A stretch of 64,000 nt of DNA. Source: Dictyobacter vulcani. GTDB lineage: Bacteria > Chloroflexota > Ktedonobacteria > Ktedonobacterales > Ktedonobacteraceae. The stretch spans positions 3,596,001 through 3,660,000 of the forward strand of contig NZ_BKZW01000001.1 in assembly GCF_008974265.1 (NCBI RefSeq), given 5' to 3'. The position numbers and the translations under genes were made by a program. Below are positions 53,912 to 63,608 of this stretch, in pieces; the first letter of the stretch is position 1; the number at the start of each line of letters is the position of its first letter. The notes under the pieces were generated by a model, which saw only the letters and a program-made list of their open reading frames with translations, did no database searches and had not been told where the DNA came from.

Positions 53912-56760
53912 AGAATACCGTGGCGGCGCGGGCTGCTCGTCACGAAAAGGCATTGATACATACGCCAAAAAAAGGGAGTGTACAGGAGCGGTTTGTGGAT
54001 GTGCGTACAATTCACGACCATATCCTCTGTCTGAGAACAAAAACTCCTGGATGTTTCGAGTATGCAACCATGTTGCAAATAGAAGGCATCAGTTACGATT
54101 TGAAAAGTGAAGAGGAACAACGGCAGATTAATGCATTATATCAAGGGTTTCTCTGTGCTTTGCCGTATCCTGTTCAGATCCTTTGGCGCGTATTACCGCT
54201 GAACCTGTCTGCTTATCTCGACCGATTCTCGTCGAAGGAGGGAGGACTTCAACAGGGCATTTGGGAACCTTTGCAGGAGTCGCATCGAAGGTTCCTGCAA
54301 TACCTTGCTTCGCAGCGAACCTTATTAGATCGCAAGATCTATCTGATTATTCGGGTCAACCAAGCGGAGGATCAACCATCGCATGGATTGTTGTCGGGGA
54401 AGAAACGACAACACAGGCATGATGCAGCACTCTCTCTGGAACGAGCACGTCAGGAACTGGATCTGCGGGTAAGTGAGCTTATTCGTGTCTTTTCCAATAT
54501 GCATGTGAGTGTACGCCAGCTCTCTGGAGAGCAAGAAGTTGCTCCCGTGTATTATTCCTGTCTCACTCCTCAACGAGCCGCCCTCTATCCTTTGTCCCAG
54601 GAACTGATCGAGGGCATTGATCGTCCAGTGCTGGCTCGATTGCCTCAAGAGAAAGTAATAAGCCAGAGGCAGAAGAACACAGAAGTACAGGAAAGGCAAC
54701 AAGAAGTCTGCTCGACAGGTCCTCATGTGTCAGGCTTTGCACAACTTGCGGATCTGCTTGCTCCTGCTGCTGTCGTTGTCTCTCCTGATCTGATCAAGAT
54801 TGAGGATGAATATGCCCGAACTATTGTGGTCTCGCATCTACCTCGCCTGGTTGCTCCTGGGTGGCTTAAGCCCCTGGCGGAACTAGATGAGCCGATGGAG
54901 GTGAGCTTTCATCTCCAGCCGCTCAATTCGGCCGTGGTGTTGCAACAGTTTCGACGACGACAAATGGAATATCAATCCTCGCGTTTGATGGCGCATAGGA
55001 AAGGTAATGAGGTGGATCCTAATCTCAAAGTTGCCGAGTCTGATGTCGATGTACTCATTGACCGGTTAGCCAGCGGTGAGGAACGGATGCTCGATCTTTC
55101 AATGCTGGTTGTGCTACGTGGGGCGAGTCGTCAGGAGTTGAACGAACGTACTGAGCGGATCCGCTCAGTCTTGCAGAATATGCTCTTGAAGGTACGGACG
55201 GCCCTCTTTGAGCAAGAACAAGGATTTCGTTCCTGCTTGCCCACTGCTCATAATGAGCTTGGGAAAGGAATATTGTTAGATAGCCGCAGCGCCTCAACTA
55301 TGTTCCCATTTCTTTCCAATTCTCTCTTCCATCCTGATGGTATTCTTGAAGGCATCACACCTCAGGGGGATCCTGTGGTCCTGGATGCCTGGAGTCAGGA
55401 GATGGCTAATGCCAATCGAATCATTCTGGGACCTCCTGGCTGGGGTAAATCTCATCATGTCAAAACATCAATTGTGCGTATGGCTCTCAAATATGCACAT
55501 GTTCAGCAGTACCATAAGGATGAGCAGGAGCCTCCTGTACAAAGATTTCAAGTGATTGTGATTGATCCTGAGCGCGAGTACGGTCGGCTTACGGCTGCGC
55601 TGGGTGGTCAGGTTATTCGTCTGGCTCCCGGGGCCAGACATCATATCAATCCTTTTGATCTTCCATATGTGAAAAGAGAGCAAGAACATCCAGGAGGAAA
55701 TGAGCATGGAGATCGATTGGCTGATCATGTTCAGCGATTACATTCGCTGCTTGAGATCATGCTCGCCGATCGCACTCCTGATCATGTTGGAAAATTGACA
55801 GCCAATGAAAAAGGACTCCTCGATCGGGCCCTTTATGAGTGTTATCGCAAAGTTGGTATTACGACCGATAGCAAGACACATGAGCGGCCTGCACCCTTGA
55901 TGCGGGATCTCTATGAAGTGTTGGATAGTGGGATCTGTGGTCCTGATCCTACCGCATTGACTGCACGTCTACGTCGCTATGTGCATGGTTCTCTGGCTGG
56001 TTTGTTTTCTGGCCCCTCCGATATTGCGCTGGAAAATGCGGTGATTGTCTTTGACATTCATGACATGGAGACAGAATTACGCCCGGTTGGTCTGTTTCTG
56101 GTCTCCAATTTTGTGTGGACGCAATCCTTTCAATCCAGTATTCCACGCCAGTTGATCGTCGATGAAGCCGCAACACTGTACCAATTTGAGAGTGGAGCAC
56201 GCTTCCTGGAAGATCTCGTACGACGAGCGAGAAAACACTATCTTGGGGTGACAATCATCTCACAGCATCCAGCCATGTTTCGTGATAGCGCTATCCCAGC
56301 CAACTGTGCGACGCATGTATTGATGCGTCAGGACGCAACCTCTCTGGACCTGATCAGCACCATGTTTAAGTTATCCGATCGTGAGGTGCAATTACTCCGG
56401 CGCTTAGGAATTGGTGAGGCCTTATTGACGACCAGTGAGAAGCGGCTCCATGTGCGTTTTGAGACCAGTGAACTTGAACACATTCTGGCGACCACGAATC
56501 CTCAGGAAATTGCCAGTTGGAAGCATGATTCCCGCTATGCAGATGTGCAGCAGATTGTCCAGGGATTGCTGGCCTTTGATGGGGTGATAGATGCTCAAAA
56601 GAAGGATGAGAAGCTACACTCACGAGAGCATGATCATGAAAGGATGATCCCGTTACGCGTTTCTCGTCAGCCTAAGGACAAGTTACTGGAACCATCACCC
56701 TCTATGGCTTTGCCCACTGAGCACAAAGATAGTCCTCAGCAAGAAGAGGCATCGTTATGA
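53902..56760 (+). CDS. virB4: VirB4-family conjugation ATPase
   Basis: A 952-residue ATPase that energises assembly of the type IV channel at the inner face of the membrane. The N-terminal ~480 residues are the CagE/TrbE-VirB4 region. Walker A is GPPGWGKS (510-517), Walker B is QLIVDEAATLY (D754, E755), and an RHD-like hexamer segment HVLMRQDATSLDLIS follows. GAGGAAGG precedes the ATG at 53902. Its stop overlaps the next gene start by four bases, so VirB4 and the coupling-protein-like ATPase are translated together. Confidence 0.92.
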   Translation: MVLKNTVAARAARHEKALIHTPKKGSVQERFVDVRTIHDHILCLRTKTPGCFEYATMLQIEGISYDLKSEEEQRQINALYQGFLCALPYPVQILWRVLPLNLSAYLDRFSSKEGGLQQGIWEPLQESHRRFLQYLASQRTLLDRKIYLIIRVNQAEDQPSHGLLSGKKRQHRHDAALSLERARQELDLRVSELIRVFSNMHVSVRQLSGEQEVAPVYYSCLTPQRAALYPLSQELIEGIDRPVLARLPQEKVISQRQKNTEVQERQQEVCSTGPHVSGFAQLADLLAPAAVVVSPDLIKIEDEYARTIVVSHLPRLVAPGWLKPLAELDEPMEVSFHLQPLNSAVVLQQFRRRQMEYQSSRLMAHRKGNEVDPNLKVAESDVDVLIDRLASGEERMLDLSMLVVLRGASRQELNERTERIRSVLQNMLLKVRTALFEQEQGFRSCLPTAHNELGKGILLDSRSASTMFPFLSNSLFHPDGILEGITPQGDPVVLDAWSQEMANANRIILGPPGWGKSHHVKTSIVRMALKYAHVQQYHKDEQEPPVQRFQVIVIDPEREYGRLTAALGGQVIRLAPGARHHINPFDLPYVKREQEHPGGNEHGDRLADHVQRLHSLLEIMLADRTPDHVGKLTANEKGLLDRALYECYRKVGITTDSKTHERPAPLMRDLYEVLDSGICGPDPTALTARLRRYVHGSLAGLFSGPSDIALENAVIVFDIHDMETELRPVGLFLVSNFVWTQSFQSSIPRQLIVDEAATLYQFESGARFLEDLVRRARKHYLGVTIISQHPAMFRDSAIPANCATHVLMRQDATSLDLISTMFKLSDREVQLLRRLGIGEALLTTSEKRLHVRFETSELEHILATTNPQEIASWKHDSRYADVQQIVQGLLAFDGVIDAQKKDEKLHSREHDHERMIPLRVSRQPKDKLLEPSPSMALPTEHKDSPQQEEASL

Positions 56761-59693
56761 ACAATGCGATGCACATCTCCCCAGAGCAGACGTCGTCTGC
56801 TCTGGGGGTGACTGAGAGGCATGGCTATTCCATGTGCGTCATTCCACCCAGCCGTGGGCATGGGCAGGAGGTGGTGCAACTGACGGCTGCTATGCATAGC
56901 CTGGTTCTCAATGACCGACATCCGATTGCCCTGGAACTCGTAGGTACAGCAGAGCAGCGTCGTTTTGTGATTCGGGCTACCAGTCAGGAGGGCCTGGATC
57001 ACGCCATCACGCAACTGCGTGCACGCTATCCTCTCGCATATTTTCGCAGCCTCCTGGCAGATGATGATCCTTTTGTTCTGCGTGCCGGTGAGACTATCTC
57101 GGCGATTGAACTCAAAGCAGGAGCAGCTGCCTATTTGCCTTTGCGATCCTGGACGGAGGATGAGCAGAGTTCTGATCATGCAATGGATCCTCTCCTCGGG
57201 GTCCTAGGTGCGCTGGATACATTACCCCCAGGAGTCCGTGTTATCTCGCAATTGGCCCTGGCTCCCGCTCCCATGAACTGGTCGCGGCGTCATCAACGCA
57301 AAGCGATCGAGCATGCATTAGAACCAGCGCGAGAAAAAGAACGGCATGTCCTCAGGGAGCAGCATCGGCCGATGGGAGAACGAGGACCCAGTCTCCCAAT
57401 TTTGATGCTGGGTGCTCTGTTGCTTGTGGGAGTCATGACGTATAGCACCTGGAAAAACATGATGCCCATTTCATGGCAACAGGCCATAGCGGGTCTATTG
57501 CATGACATCATCACTCCACATCCTGGTGCCTCTAGTTTACCTGTGTCACTCTCGCTACCAGCGTTGATTGTCGCCAGTATTTTGGTTGCCCTCTTTATCG
57601 GCATTGATCAGCTCAGGAGGAGATATCAACGGCCACCTATTTATGATCAGGCACTTGTTGGACAGAAGACATCCCAAATGGCCTACCGAGTGCGCTTCCG
57701 TCTCTATGTTATTAGTGCGGATGACAGTTCGATTTCTTCTAGAAAAGAGAGGGATATTCAACAGAGCATCGAGCCGTTAAAAGAAGATAGAAGTAATCGT
57801 GCTGTATCTCAAGTGGGGCGTAGAATTCATATAGACATAATAAAGATTACGCATCTCTGCAAAATGTGCATGCAGCGCAATCGCCGCCACCATGTCCTGC
57901 TCGCTCGAATGGTCGCAGCCTATCGGCAATACCATCTGGCAGCCGGCAACTATTTTGTCCCCAGGCGTTTGTGGGGATTGCAGGCCAAAGGGTGTGTACA
58001 AGGACATCACGACCTCTTTCTGAGAGAATCAGGATGGTGGCGTGGTCTGAGATCCTCGCGGCACTTGATGAGTGTGGATACGCTCGCTTCACTTTGGCAC
58101 TTACCTGCTCCTGAAACGTTATCTGAGCTTGCCAGCATGGAACAGACGGCGGTACGTACACTGCCATTACCTGTTGCACTCATTCATCAGCAGCAACAGG
58201 GCATTCCCATTGGACTCGCAGAACATGCTGGACATTGCCATGCAGTCACCATTCCGCAAGAAGTACTCAACAGCCATCTCTTTATTGGTGGCAAGTCTGG
58301 AGAAGGGAAAAGTACCTGTTTGGAATACCTGGCTCGTGAAGCCATGGAACAAGGTGGTCTGGTCGTTATTGATCCGCATGGTGACCTAGTAGATCATATC
58401 CTGGCTCTCGTGCCAGAACATCGGAGCCAGGATGTTGTGCTTGTGGATCTGTCCAACGATGACCATGTGATCGGTTTGAATCCGCTGGATGCCGCTCTGG
58501 GGCGGGGTCGTGATAAGGCCGTCTCTGATCTACTAAAGACCCTGGCGCATATCTGGGCCGCTTCCTGGGGATCTCGTATGGAAACAGCCTTTGCCTATGC
58601 TCTACGTACCCTCTTTGAGGTCAATCGTATCCATGTGGCCCAGGGGGAGCCACAGCGACAGTACACGTTGTTGGATGTTATGCTGGTCCTTACTGATGAG
58701 TCATTTTGTCATGCTTTGCTTGATCAGATAGAGGATCCGTTTATTTTACGCTGGTGGCATCTCTACTACGATCCGTTGAATGCACAGATGCAGCGTGATC
58801 GGAGTGATCCTGTCCTCTCCAAGGTCGCGAAATTTGAGAGCCTGATCGCACGCCGTATTGTGGGACAGGCCATCTCTACCATTAATTTTACCGAGTGTAT
58901 TGAACAAGAAAAGATTGTACTCGTCAAACTGGCTAAAGGCGTGGTTGGTGAAGACGTGGCACGTTTACTCGGAGCAACGTTGCTGGGCCTTTTGCAGATT
59001 ACTCTGGAGGAGCAAGGCAATCGTGTAGAGACACAGCGCAAGCGCCTTCGTATCATCATTGATGAATTCCAGACTCTCCAAGGTGTCGATTGGGGCGCAC
59101 TGGCAGAACTACGCAAATATGGAGCAGCGTTTTATCTGGCCACACAATCTCTGGAATATCTGTCTGATATGGATGCCTCTCTTTTGCATGTTGTCCTGGC
59201 AAATGTCAAACAATATATTGTCTTTCATATGTCAGCTCAGGATGCGCTGACGATTCATAGCGAGCTGGGAGTAGAAGCTGAGGATATTGTGAATCTTGAT
59301 CGCTATATGTGTTATGTCAAGCTTCTGTATCAGCAACATCGACAACCAACTTTTTCTATGAGACTTTTACCTCCTTCAGCTGGGGAAATACAACAGGCTG
59401 ATTTGATCCGTTTAGCAAGTCAGAAGCACTATACGGTTCCAGCATATGTTGTGGACGCGCAATTACGAGAAGCTTTAGCTGCCGCACTTATGTTGATGCC
59501 AGCGTGGAATGAAGATGGTGAGCGAGCTGTCTCTATGGGAAAGATGGATACAAAACAATCAGATTCACTTGCCAGACAAGACAGAAAATATCGTGGGCGC
59601 AAGAGTGAGGATATGCGAGAAAAGGCCACCAGTCAACGAGGTAACCTTTCATCATCATCTTCTAAAGGAAAGCATATTAAAGATGAACCTTGA
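56757..59693 (+). CDS. VirD4/TraD-like conjugative ATPase
   Basis: 978 residues. The first ~200 residues are soluble and unrecognised; two membrane helices follow (about 213-233 and 262-285), then a large ATPase domain with Walker A GGKSGEGKS (511-519), IDPHGDL, and Walker B RIIIDEFQTL (D769, E770). The placement of TM helices ahead of a DUF87/TraG-AAD-like ATPase fits a type IV coupling protein or DNA translocase of conjugation. The basic, Ser-rich tail may contact DNA or a relaxase. It is the last gene of the transfer block; no relaxase follows within the window. Confidence 0.87.
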   Translation: MNNAMHISPEQTSSALGVTERHGYSMCVIPPSRGHGQEVVQLTAAMHSLVLNDRHPIALELVGTAEQRRFVIRATSQEGLDHAITQLRARYPLAYFRSLLADDDPFVLRAGETISAIELKAGAAAYLPLRSWTEDEQSSDHAMDPLLGVLGALDTLPPGVRVISQLALAPAPMNWSRRHQRKAIEHALEPAREKERHVLREQHRPMGERGPSLPILMLGALLLVGVMTYSTWKNMMPISWQQAIAGLLHDIITPHPGASSLPVSLSLPALIVASILVALFIGIDQLRRRYQRPPIYDQALVGQKTSQMAYRVRFRLYVISADDSSISSRKERDIQQSIEPLKEDRSNRAVSQVGRRIHIDIIKITHLCKMCMQRNRRHHVLLARMVAAYRQYHLAAGNYFVPRRLWGLQAKGCVQGHHDLFLRESGWWRGLRSSRHLMSVDTLASLWHLPAPETLSELASMEQTAVRTLPLPVALIHQQQQGIPIGLAEHAGHCHAVTIPQEVLNSHLFIGGKSGEGKSTCLEYLAREAMEQGGLVVIDPHGDLVDHILALVPEHRSQDVVLVDLSNDDHVIGLNPLDAALGRGRDKAVSDLLKTLAHIWAASWGSRMETAFAYALRTLFEVNRIHVAQGEPQRQYTLLDVMLVLTDESFCHALLDQIEDPFILRWWHLYYDPLNAQMQRDRSDPVLSKVAKFESLIARRIVGQAISTINFTECIEQEKIVLVKLAKGVVGEDVARLLGATLLGLLQITLEEQGNRVETQRKRLRIIIDEFQTLQGVDWGALAELRKYGAAFYLATQSLEYLSDMDASLLHVVLANVKQYIVFHMSAQDALTIHSELGVEAEDIVNLDRYMCYVKLLYQQHRQPTFSMRLLPPSAGEIQQADLIRLASQKHYTVPAYVVDAQLREALAAALMLMPAWNEDGERAVSMGKMDTKQSDSLARQDRKYRGRKSEDMREKATSQRGNLSSSSSKGKHIKDEP

Positions 59694-59827
59694 AGGCTAG
59701 TTGTCTGGATGCCACTCAACTTTCGTTGATTTGAGGCAGCGTGGTAGCTTATGAGAATATAATGAATGTGCTAGTAATAATACTCTCAGTTAGTGCATTG
59801 GGAGCAGCAATCTTTCTGTGGTACTGA

Positions 59828-60925
59828 TTACTCTAATTCCTTTCTGTAAAATTGGACTGCATCTTCATATTCTTGTTCTTGGTCAGCAGGTGGCTCGCAC
59901 TTCCGCAGGTATTTTTCCATGCGTAGTTTCTCCAGTACATTTTCACAAAAATAGCAGTAGAGTGAGTAGTTTGCCTTTATCCTTGCAGGTATCTCTTTCT
60001 GATGATGTTGAGCATTAGCGACCATTTTTTCTAAATGATCCTTTTCTTGAGGTCTTTTTTCTATTTGGCTTTGGAAGAACTTGGCAGCATGAGCCATACT
60101 AGTTACGTTATCATCAATCTTAGTAGTATCACCAAGACCAAAAAGCTCATTTAGCGTAAATGTAATAATCAAATACGTGAGTAAAAGGCCACTCATCATC
60201 CCTGTTTGTATTATTTGATGGCAACGTTGTTTAAATGCTGCATAGTCAACTCTGTCAATCTCAAGTTCAGCCATTGTTTCCTTGCCAGTGACTGCTTTTC
60301 GGTATCGTGGTTGGATCAGAAAGAGGTACGCCGTCCCAAACATTGCATCTCGCTTTTCTGGAGGTAGTTCATCTAAACAATCCAGAAAATATTTTAGCGT
60401 ATTTATTGGCATGTCTTGAAGACACGCGATATGACTTGGATGTAGGAGCGCAAGGAAAGGGTAGTCACCTGAAAGTCGATATTTTTTTAGCAGGAGAGAG
60501 TGAGTAGCCGTCAATTTTTCTAGTTTGGGACGCTCCCAGATGACAATTTTGTAGGTGGGTTTGTTGTTTGCATTATATTTATCTATGTAGTCTTTGGTTG
60601 AATTGGAAAGAAAGTTAGATGCAATGATGAGAAGAGTATCGGGTCTTTCTGATGATGCCCATGCTAGTGCTCCTGTAAGTGCATCAACAGGCACGCCTTT
60701 TTGATAATGCTTACATTCAACAAACCATCTTTCGACATAAGGCTCGTCATCAATTCTGCGTTGGATTAACTGACATTCTAAATCTCGACCACTATCTGCT
60801 GGACTTGTTGCTAGACCTGTTCCTTTTCTCCAGTTAACAGAGCTAAATCCTAGAGCTACGAGCAAATCGTAACCAAACTGTTCAAATTCTGTGTCGTTTA
60901 AATGATTAAATGAGAATTGGTCCAT
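59828..60925 (-). CDS. Mrr-like restriction endonuclease
   Basis: About 365 residues from the ATG at 60925, six bases after GGAGAG; the frame is open to 60976. Residues about 8-130 form an Mrr_cat-type PD-(D/E)xK domain: LNDTEFEQFGYDLLVALGF, then the acid in DSGRDLECQ and the core RWFVECKHYQKG, followed by ALTGALAWASSERPDTLLIIASNF. The C-terminal 230 residues include one hydrophobic stretch (MMSGLLLTYLIITFTLNELF) and a helical tail; they are unrecognised. Such enzymes attack modified or foreign DNA. It lies just outside the transfer block. Confidence 0.8.
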   Translation of the reverse strand: MDQFSFNHLNDTEFEQFGYDLLVALGFSSVNWRKGTGLATSPADSGRDLECQLIQRRIDDEPYVERWFVECKHYQKGVPVDALTGALAWASSERPDTLLIIASNFLSNSTKDYIDKYNANNKPTYKIVIWERPKLEKLTATHSLLLKKYRLSGDYPFLALLHPSHIACLQDMPINTLKYFLDCLDELPPEKRDAMFGTAYLFLIQPRYRKAVTGKETMAELEIDRVDYAAFKQRCHQIIQTGMMSGLLLTYLIITFTLNELFGLGDTTKIDDNVTSMAHAAKFFQSQIEKRPQEKDHLEKMVANAQHHQKEIPARIKANYSLYCYFCENVLEKLRMEKYLRKCEPPADQEQEYEDAVQFYRKELE

Positions 60926-61050
60926 GTGCACTCTCCAAAAGACTAGTATATAAATAACCTTTCCGAATACGAACAATTACAGGTAATAATTGCTAGATGA
61001 TATTTTAAGGAGAAATCGTATTTGTTCACGAGGCCCCTGTCAAACTGTTC

Positions 61051-61077
61051 TTCTCAAAAAAGATAAATTTTTGAGAA
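61051..61077. terminator. Inverted repeat between minus-strand genes
   Basis: TTCTCAAAAA and TTTTTGAGAA (10-bp arms, seven-base loop) lie between the 329-residue gene and the Mrr-like gene. It could be a terminator for the former or a protein-binding site. Confidence 0.4.
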
Positions 61078-61198
61078 GGAACGATGTTGATTTGATATTT
61101 CCTCATATGTGATTTTGAGCCATTTAGTAGTATTTAGTCAAACTTGTCTTTATTTAACAAGAATGATGGAGCAATTCGATATATCTGCTTTGTATGGT

Positions 61199-62188
61199 TT
61201 ATATCCCAAAGTACGGTAATTTCCAAGATCTTGTTACATTATCTCCCGAAAATTGAATCTGAATTCTCCAATTCAGAAATGCATCAGCTTTCAGGGGACT
61301 TATACGCGTTAACAGAATTTTCGTGCTTTGGTTCGAACCATTCACAATAACTGATGGGGTTAGCTTATTTAGCTCATCTGGATAAAATATAAATGGCAAA
61401 TCATGAATACTTTGTGCAATGTTTGCAATGGGTTCCCAAGGGGCTTCAATGCGGGGATTAGCAGGCAAACTTACATGATAATCTTGGGAAATAGCTTGTA
61501 TTATTGCGTCTGCTAAATATTCGCCAATCATAAATAGATGTACAAAATGGTAGCGAAGATCTCGGTGAAATGAGATAGCATATTTGCCGCTGTGAATTTT
61601 CTGGTCAGGACCAACAGTACCTTGTTTATCAACACCTTCTAGGAAATAGCCAGCAATCCTTCTTTGCTTGTCGTGTTCATTTAGTGCATCATGCATCACA
61701 ACAATTTGGAGTCGGCCATGTTCATGTTTTATTTTATTTACAATCGGAGCAAACGAGTCTCTATAAGTTTTGATGCCGTGCTTATAATTTCTAACTGTAG
61801 GATGCTTGACTGTTTCAAGCCATTTATCAGCAAATTGTATCTGTTTAGTTGTTTTAGATATAGAACATAGTGCTTTTAATATTTGATAGCCATCGTCTAT
61901 GTGTGCCATACTTGCATCAAGTAGCTCTTTTTCTGCGCTTAAAAGCGGCCCAACATTAAAATCAGCATTATTGTTGGTAGTCCAGTCTACAGAGTATATC
62001 TTTGCATTTTCACGTAAAATATTTTCGAAAGCTTGTAAAACTCTATTTATTGAAATACTATAAATAGCTAATGGATGACGCAAATTGTGTTCAGTATGAT
62101 GAAGCACTTTATCTGGAAGCACACATAGATAATTATAAACTCGTGGAAACAAATTACCGGCTTGGGATACGCTGTATGAAAATGCCAT
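61199..62188 (-). CDS. Unrecognised protein near Mrr-like gene
   Basis: A 329-residue soluble protein, mostly helical in its first 220 residues, with a polar C-terminal part that may be beta (LLTRISPLKADAFLNWRIQIQF). It contains several His residues (HTEHNLRHP, SFHRDLRYHFVHLF), not in an HD-like spacing that I recognise. Codon use is AT-rich, as in the two upstream genes, and unlike the transfer block. It is separated from the next gene by 163 bases. No function is assigned; placement suggests membership of a defence-type cluster. Confidence 0.55.
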   Translation of the reverse strand: MAFSYSVSQAGNLFPRVYNYLCVLPDKVLHHTEHNLRHPLAIYSISINRVLQAFENILRENAKIYSVDWTTNNNADFNVGPLLSAEKELLDASMAHIDDGYQILKALCSISKTTKQIQFADKWLETVKHPTVRNYKHGIKTYRDSFAPIVNKIKHEHGRLQIVVMHDALNEHDKQRRIAGYFLEGVDKQGTVGPDQKIHSGKYAISFHRDLRYHFVHLFMIGEYLADAIIQAISQDYHVSLPANPRIEAPWEPIANIAQSIHDLPFIFYPDELNKLTPSVIVNGSNQSTKILLTRISPLKADAFLNWRIQIQFSGDNVTRSWKLPYFGI

Positions 62189-62351
62189 ATTAAAAAATCT
62201 CCAGCTGCAAATATATACAAACCAATTTGTAACTGCGCAAATAAAATCTAACCCGGAGGGGCTCTAACTTCTGGAGCCTACTAATGATATTTTATTACCT
62301 GTATTGTTTAATGAACCTTTGTCTGATTTACATTATTTGAAAATAATTTAT

Positions 62352-63608
62352 CTAGAAATCATACGTTTCATTATTTTCAAATGATTGACTGCCTATTTCT
62401 TTTTCGTCGAAAACACTTATTAGGAAAATTCCTTCATCTACGATAACAGCCACAAGATTTTGAAATCTTTTAGAACGTGGAAAAGTGCGAATTAGAACAA
62501 TATCCCCTTGTAGGAGTTCTACCATCTGCTTACCAACATTTGGAACTAATGCAACAGTATCTATTGTCTCAACGATTTGACCAGGCTTGCAAGGATAAGT
62601 TGCGATAATTCCTCTGTTTAAGTGCCATATACGTCCATCTTTTCCTAGTGAGAGTTGTTTTTTGTTGTGGCCCTTTTTATCTTCTTTTTCTATTTCTATT
62701 TCTTCTTCAGCTTTAAGCGAGAGAGAAAGAAAAAGGCCAGAAAGGGTTGCAATAAAGAGACGATGGGTGGAATTGTGTACGAAGCGTACCCTATCATTCT
62801 CATCAATTTTATGTTTAGTAAAAGCTTGAGCTAATAAATATTCTAAGTCAGTAGCTTGGGGATCAACTCCTGTAACTACTTTGCGTTCTCTTTCTAGTCC
62901 TAATGTATTACTGTCTCCAGTTTGGCTGTGAAACAGATAAGGGTGATCGTAGCTGGGATAATTGATAATATTCTCATTCATCCATGAGGTTGTAAGGGAC
63001 TTTTCCGCTACCTTTTGATCGTTTTTCTTTGATCCATGGTCCCATAACCTGAATTCATCAATTAAGGAAATCAGCCCTTCATCATCACATGAAGCGTTTA
63101 CTGTACCATTGCGAGCTGATAGATTCATGCAACGTGCATCATGCCTTTTTTGTAATGATTTTGTCTCTACTTGTCCATTGGATTTCCAATCAATATCCAT
63201 ATTATAAAGGCCGCCTGTGGCTCCTAAAAACATACGGCCATTGTAAATAAGTAGATCTAAAATCATAGGATCAAGCAAATTTATTTCTTTTTGCTCTACT
63301 AAAAACTTCTCGGGGACAATTTCGATGATACCTTTGGAGAGAACATCGACTGCATTTAAAAATGTTAAATTCATTTCCCAGTTTTTCATAAGCATTTTGA
63401 ATTGTTCGCTTGCTAACCAATCGTTGCGGGTGAAAAGTAATGTTGGTGCTGGTATGGTATCAGGGTGATGCTGTACTTCAATTTGTTCTATCATTTTCTC
63501 TAGATTGTAGATTTGAAGCCTACGATCCACTGTTAGTCCAATTAGGCGTCCCATATAGATGTAGACATCATCATACTCACCAGGTAAAAACAGTTTGACT
63601 ATTTTCAT
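62352..63608 (-). CDS. Unrecognised beta-rich protein
   Basis: A 418-residue protein. Repeated strand-turn motifs of the kind LLIYNGRMFLGATGGLYNMDI, NASCDDEGLISLIDEF, TLSGLFLSLSL and LGKDGRIWHLNRGII suggest a beta-propeller or similar repeat fold; an acidic-basic linker (EEEIEIEKEDKKGHNKK) lies near residue 310. There is no signal peptide. Its start overlaps the stop of the upstream gene by four bases, so they form one operon. Beta-propeller-like partners occur in some bacterial conflict systems, but I cannot name a family. Confidence 0.6.
   Translation of the reverse strand: MKIVKLFLPGEYDDVYIYMGRLIGLTVDRRLQIYNLEKMIEQIEVQHHPDTIPAPTLLFTRNDWLASEQFKMLMKNWEMNLTFLNAVDVLSKGIIEIVPEKFLVEQKEINLLDPMILDLLIYNGRMFLGATGGLYNMDIDWKSNGQVETKSLQKRHDARCMNLSARNGTVNASCDDEGLISLIDEFRLWDHGSKKNDQKVAEKSLTTSWMNENIINYPSYDHPYLFHSQTGDSNTLGLERERKVVTGVDPQATDLEYLLAQAFTKHKIDENDRVRFVHNSTHRLFIATLSGLFLSLSLKAEEEIEIEKEDKKGHNKKQLSLGKDGRIWHLNRGIIATYPCKPGQIVETIDTVALVPNVGKQMVELLQGDIVLIRTFPRSKRFQNLVAVIVDEGIFLISVFDEKEIGSQSFENNETYDF

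Noticed and set aside
54000-59000. Several long antisense ORFs opposite virB4 and the VirD4-like gene
   Set aside because: They are shadows of well-supported coding frames and show no domains or ribosome sites.
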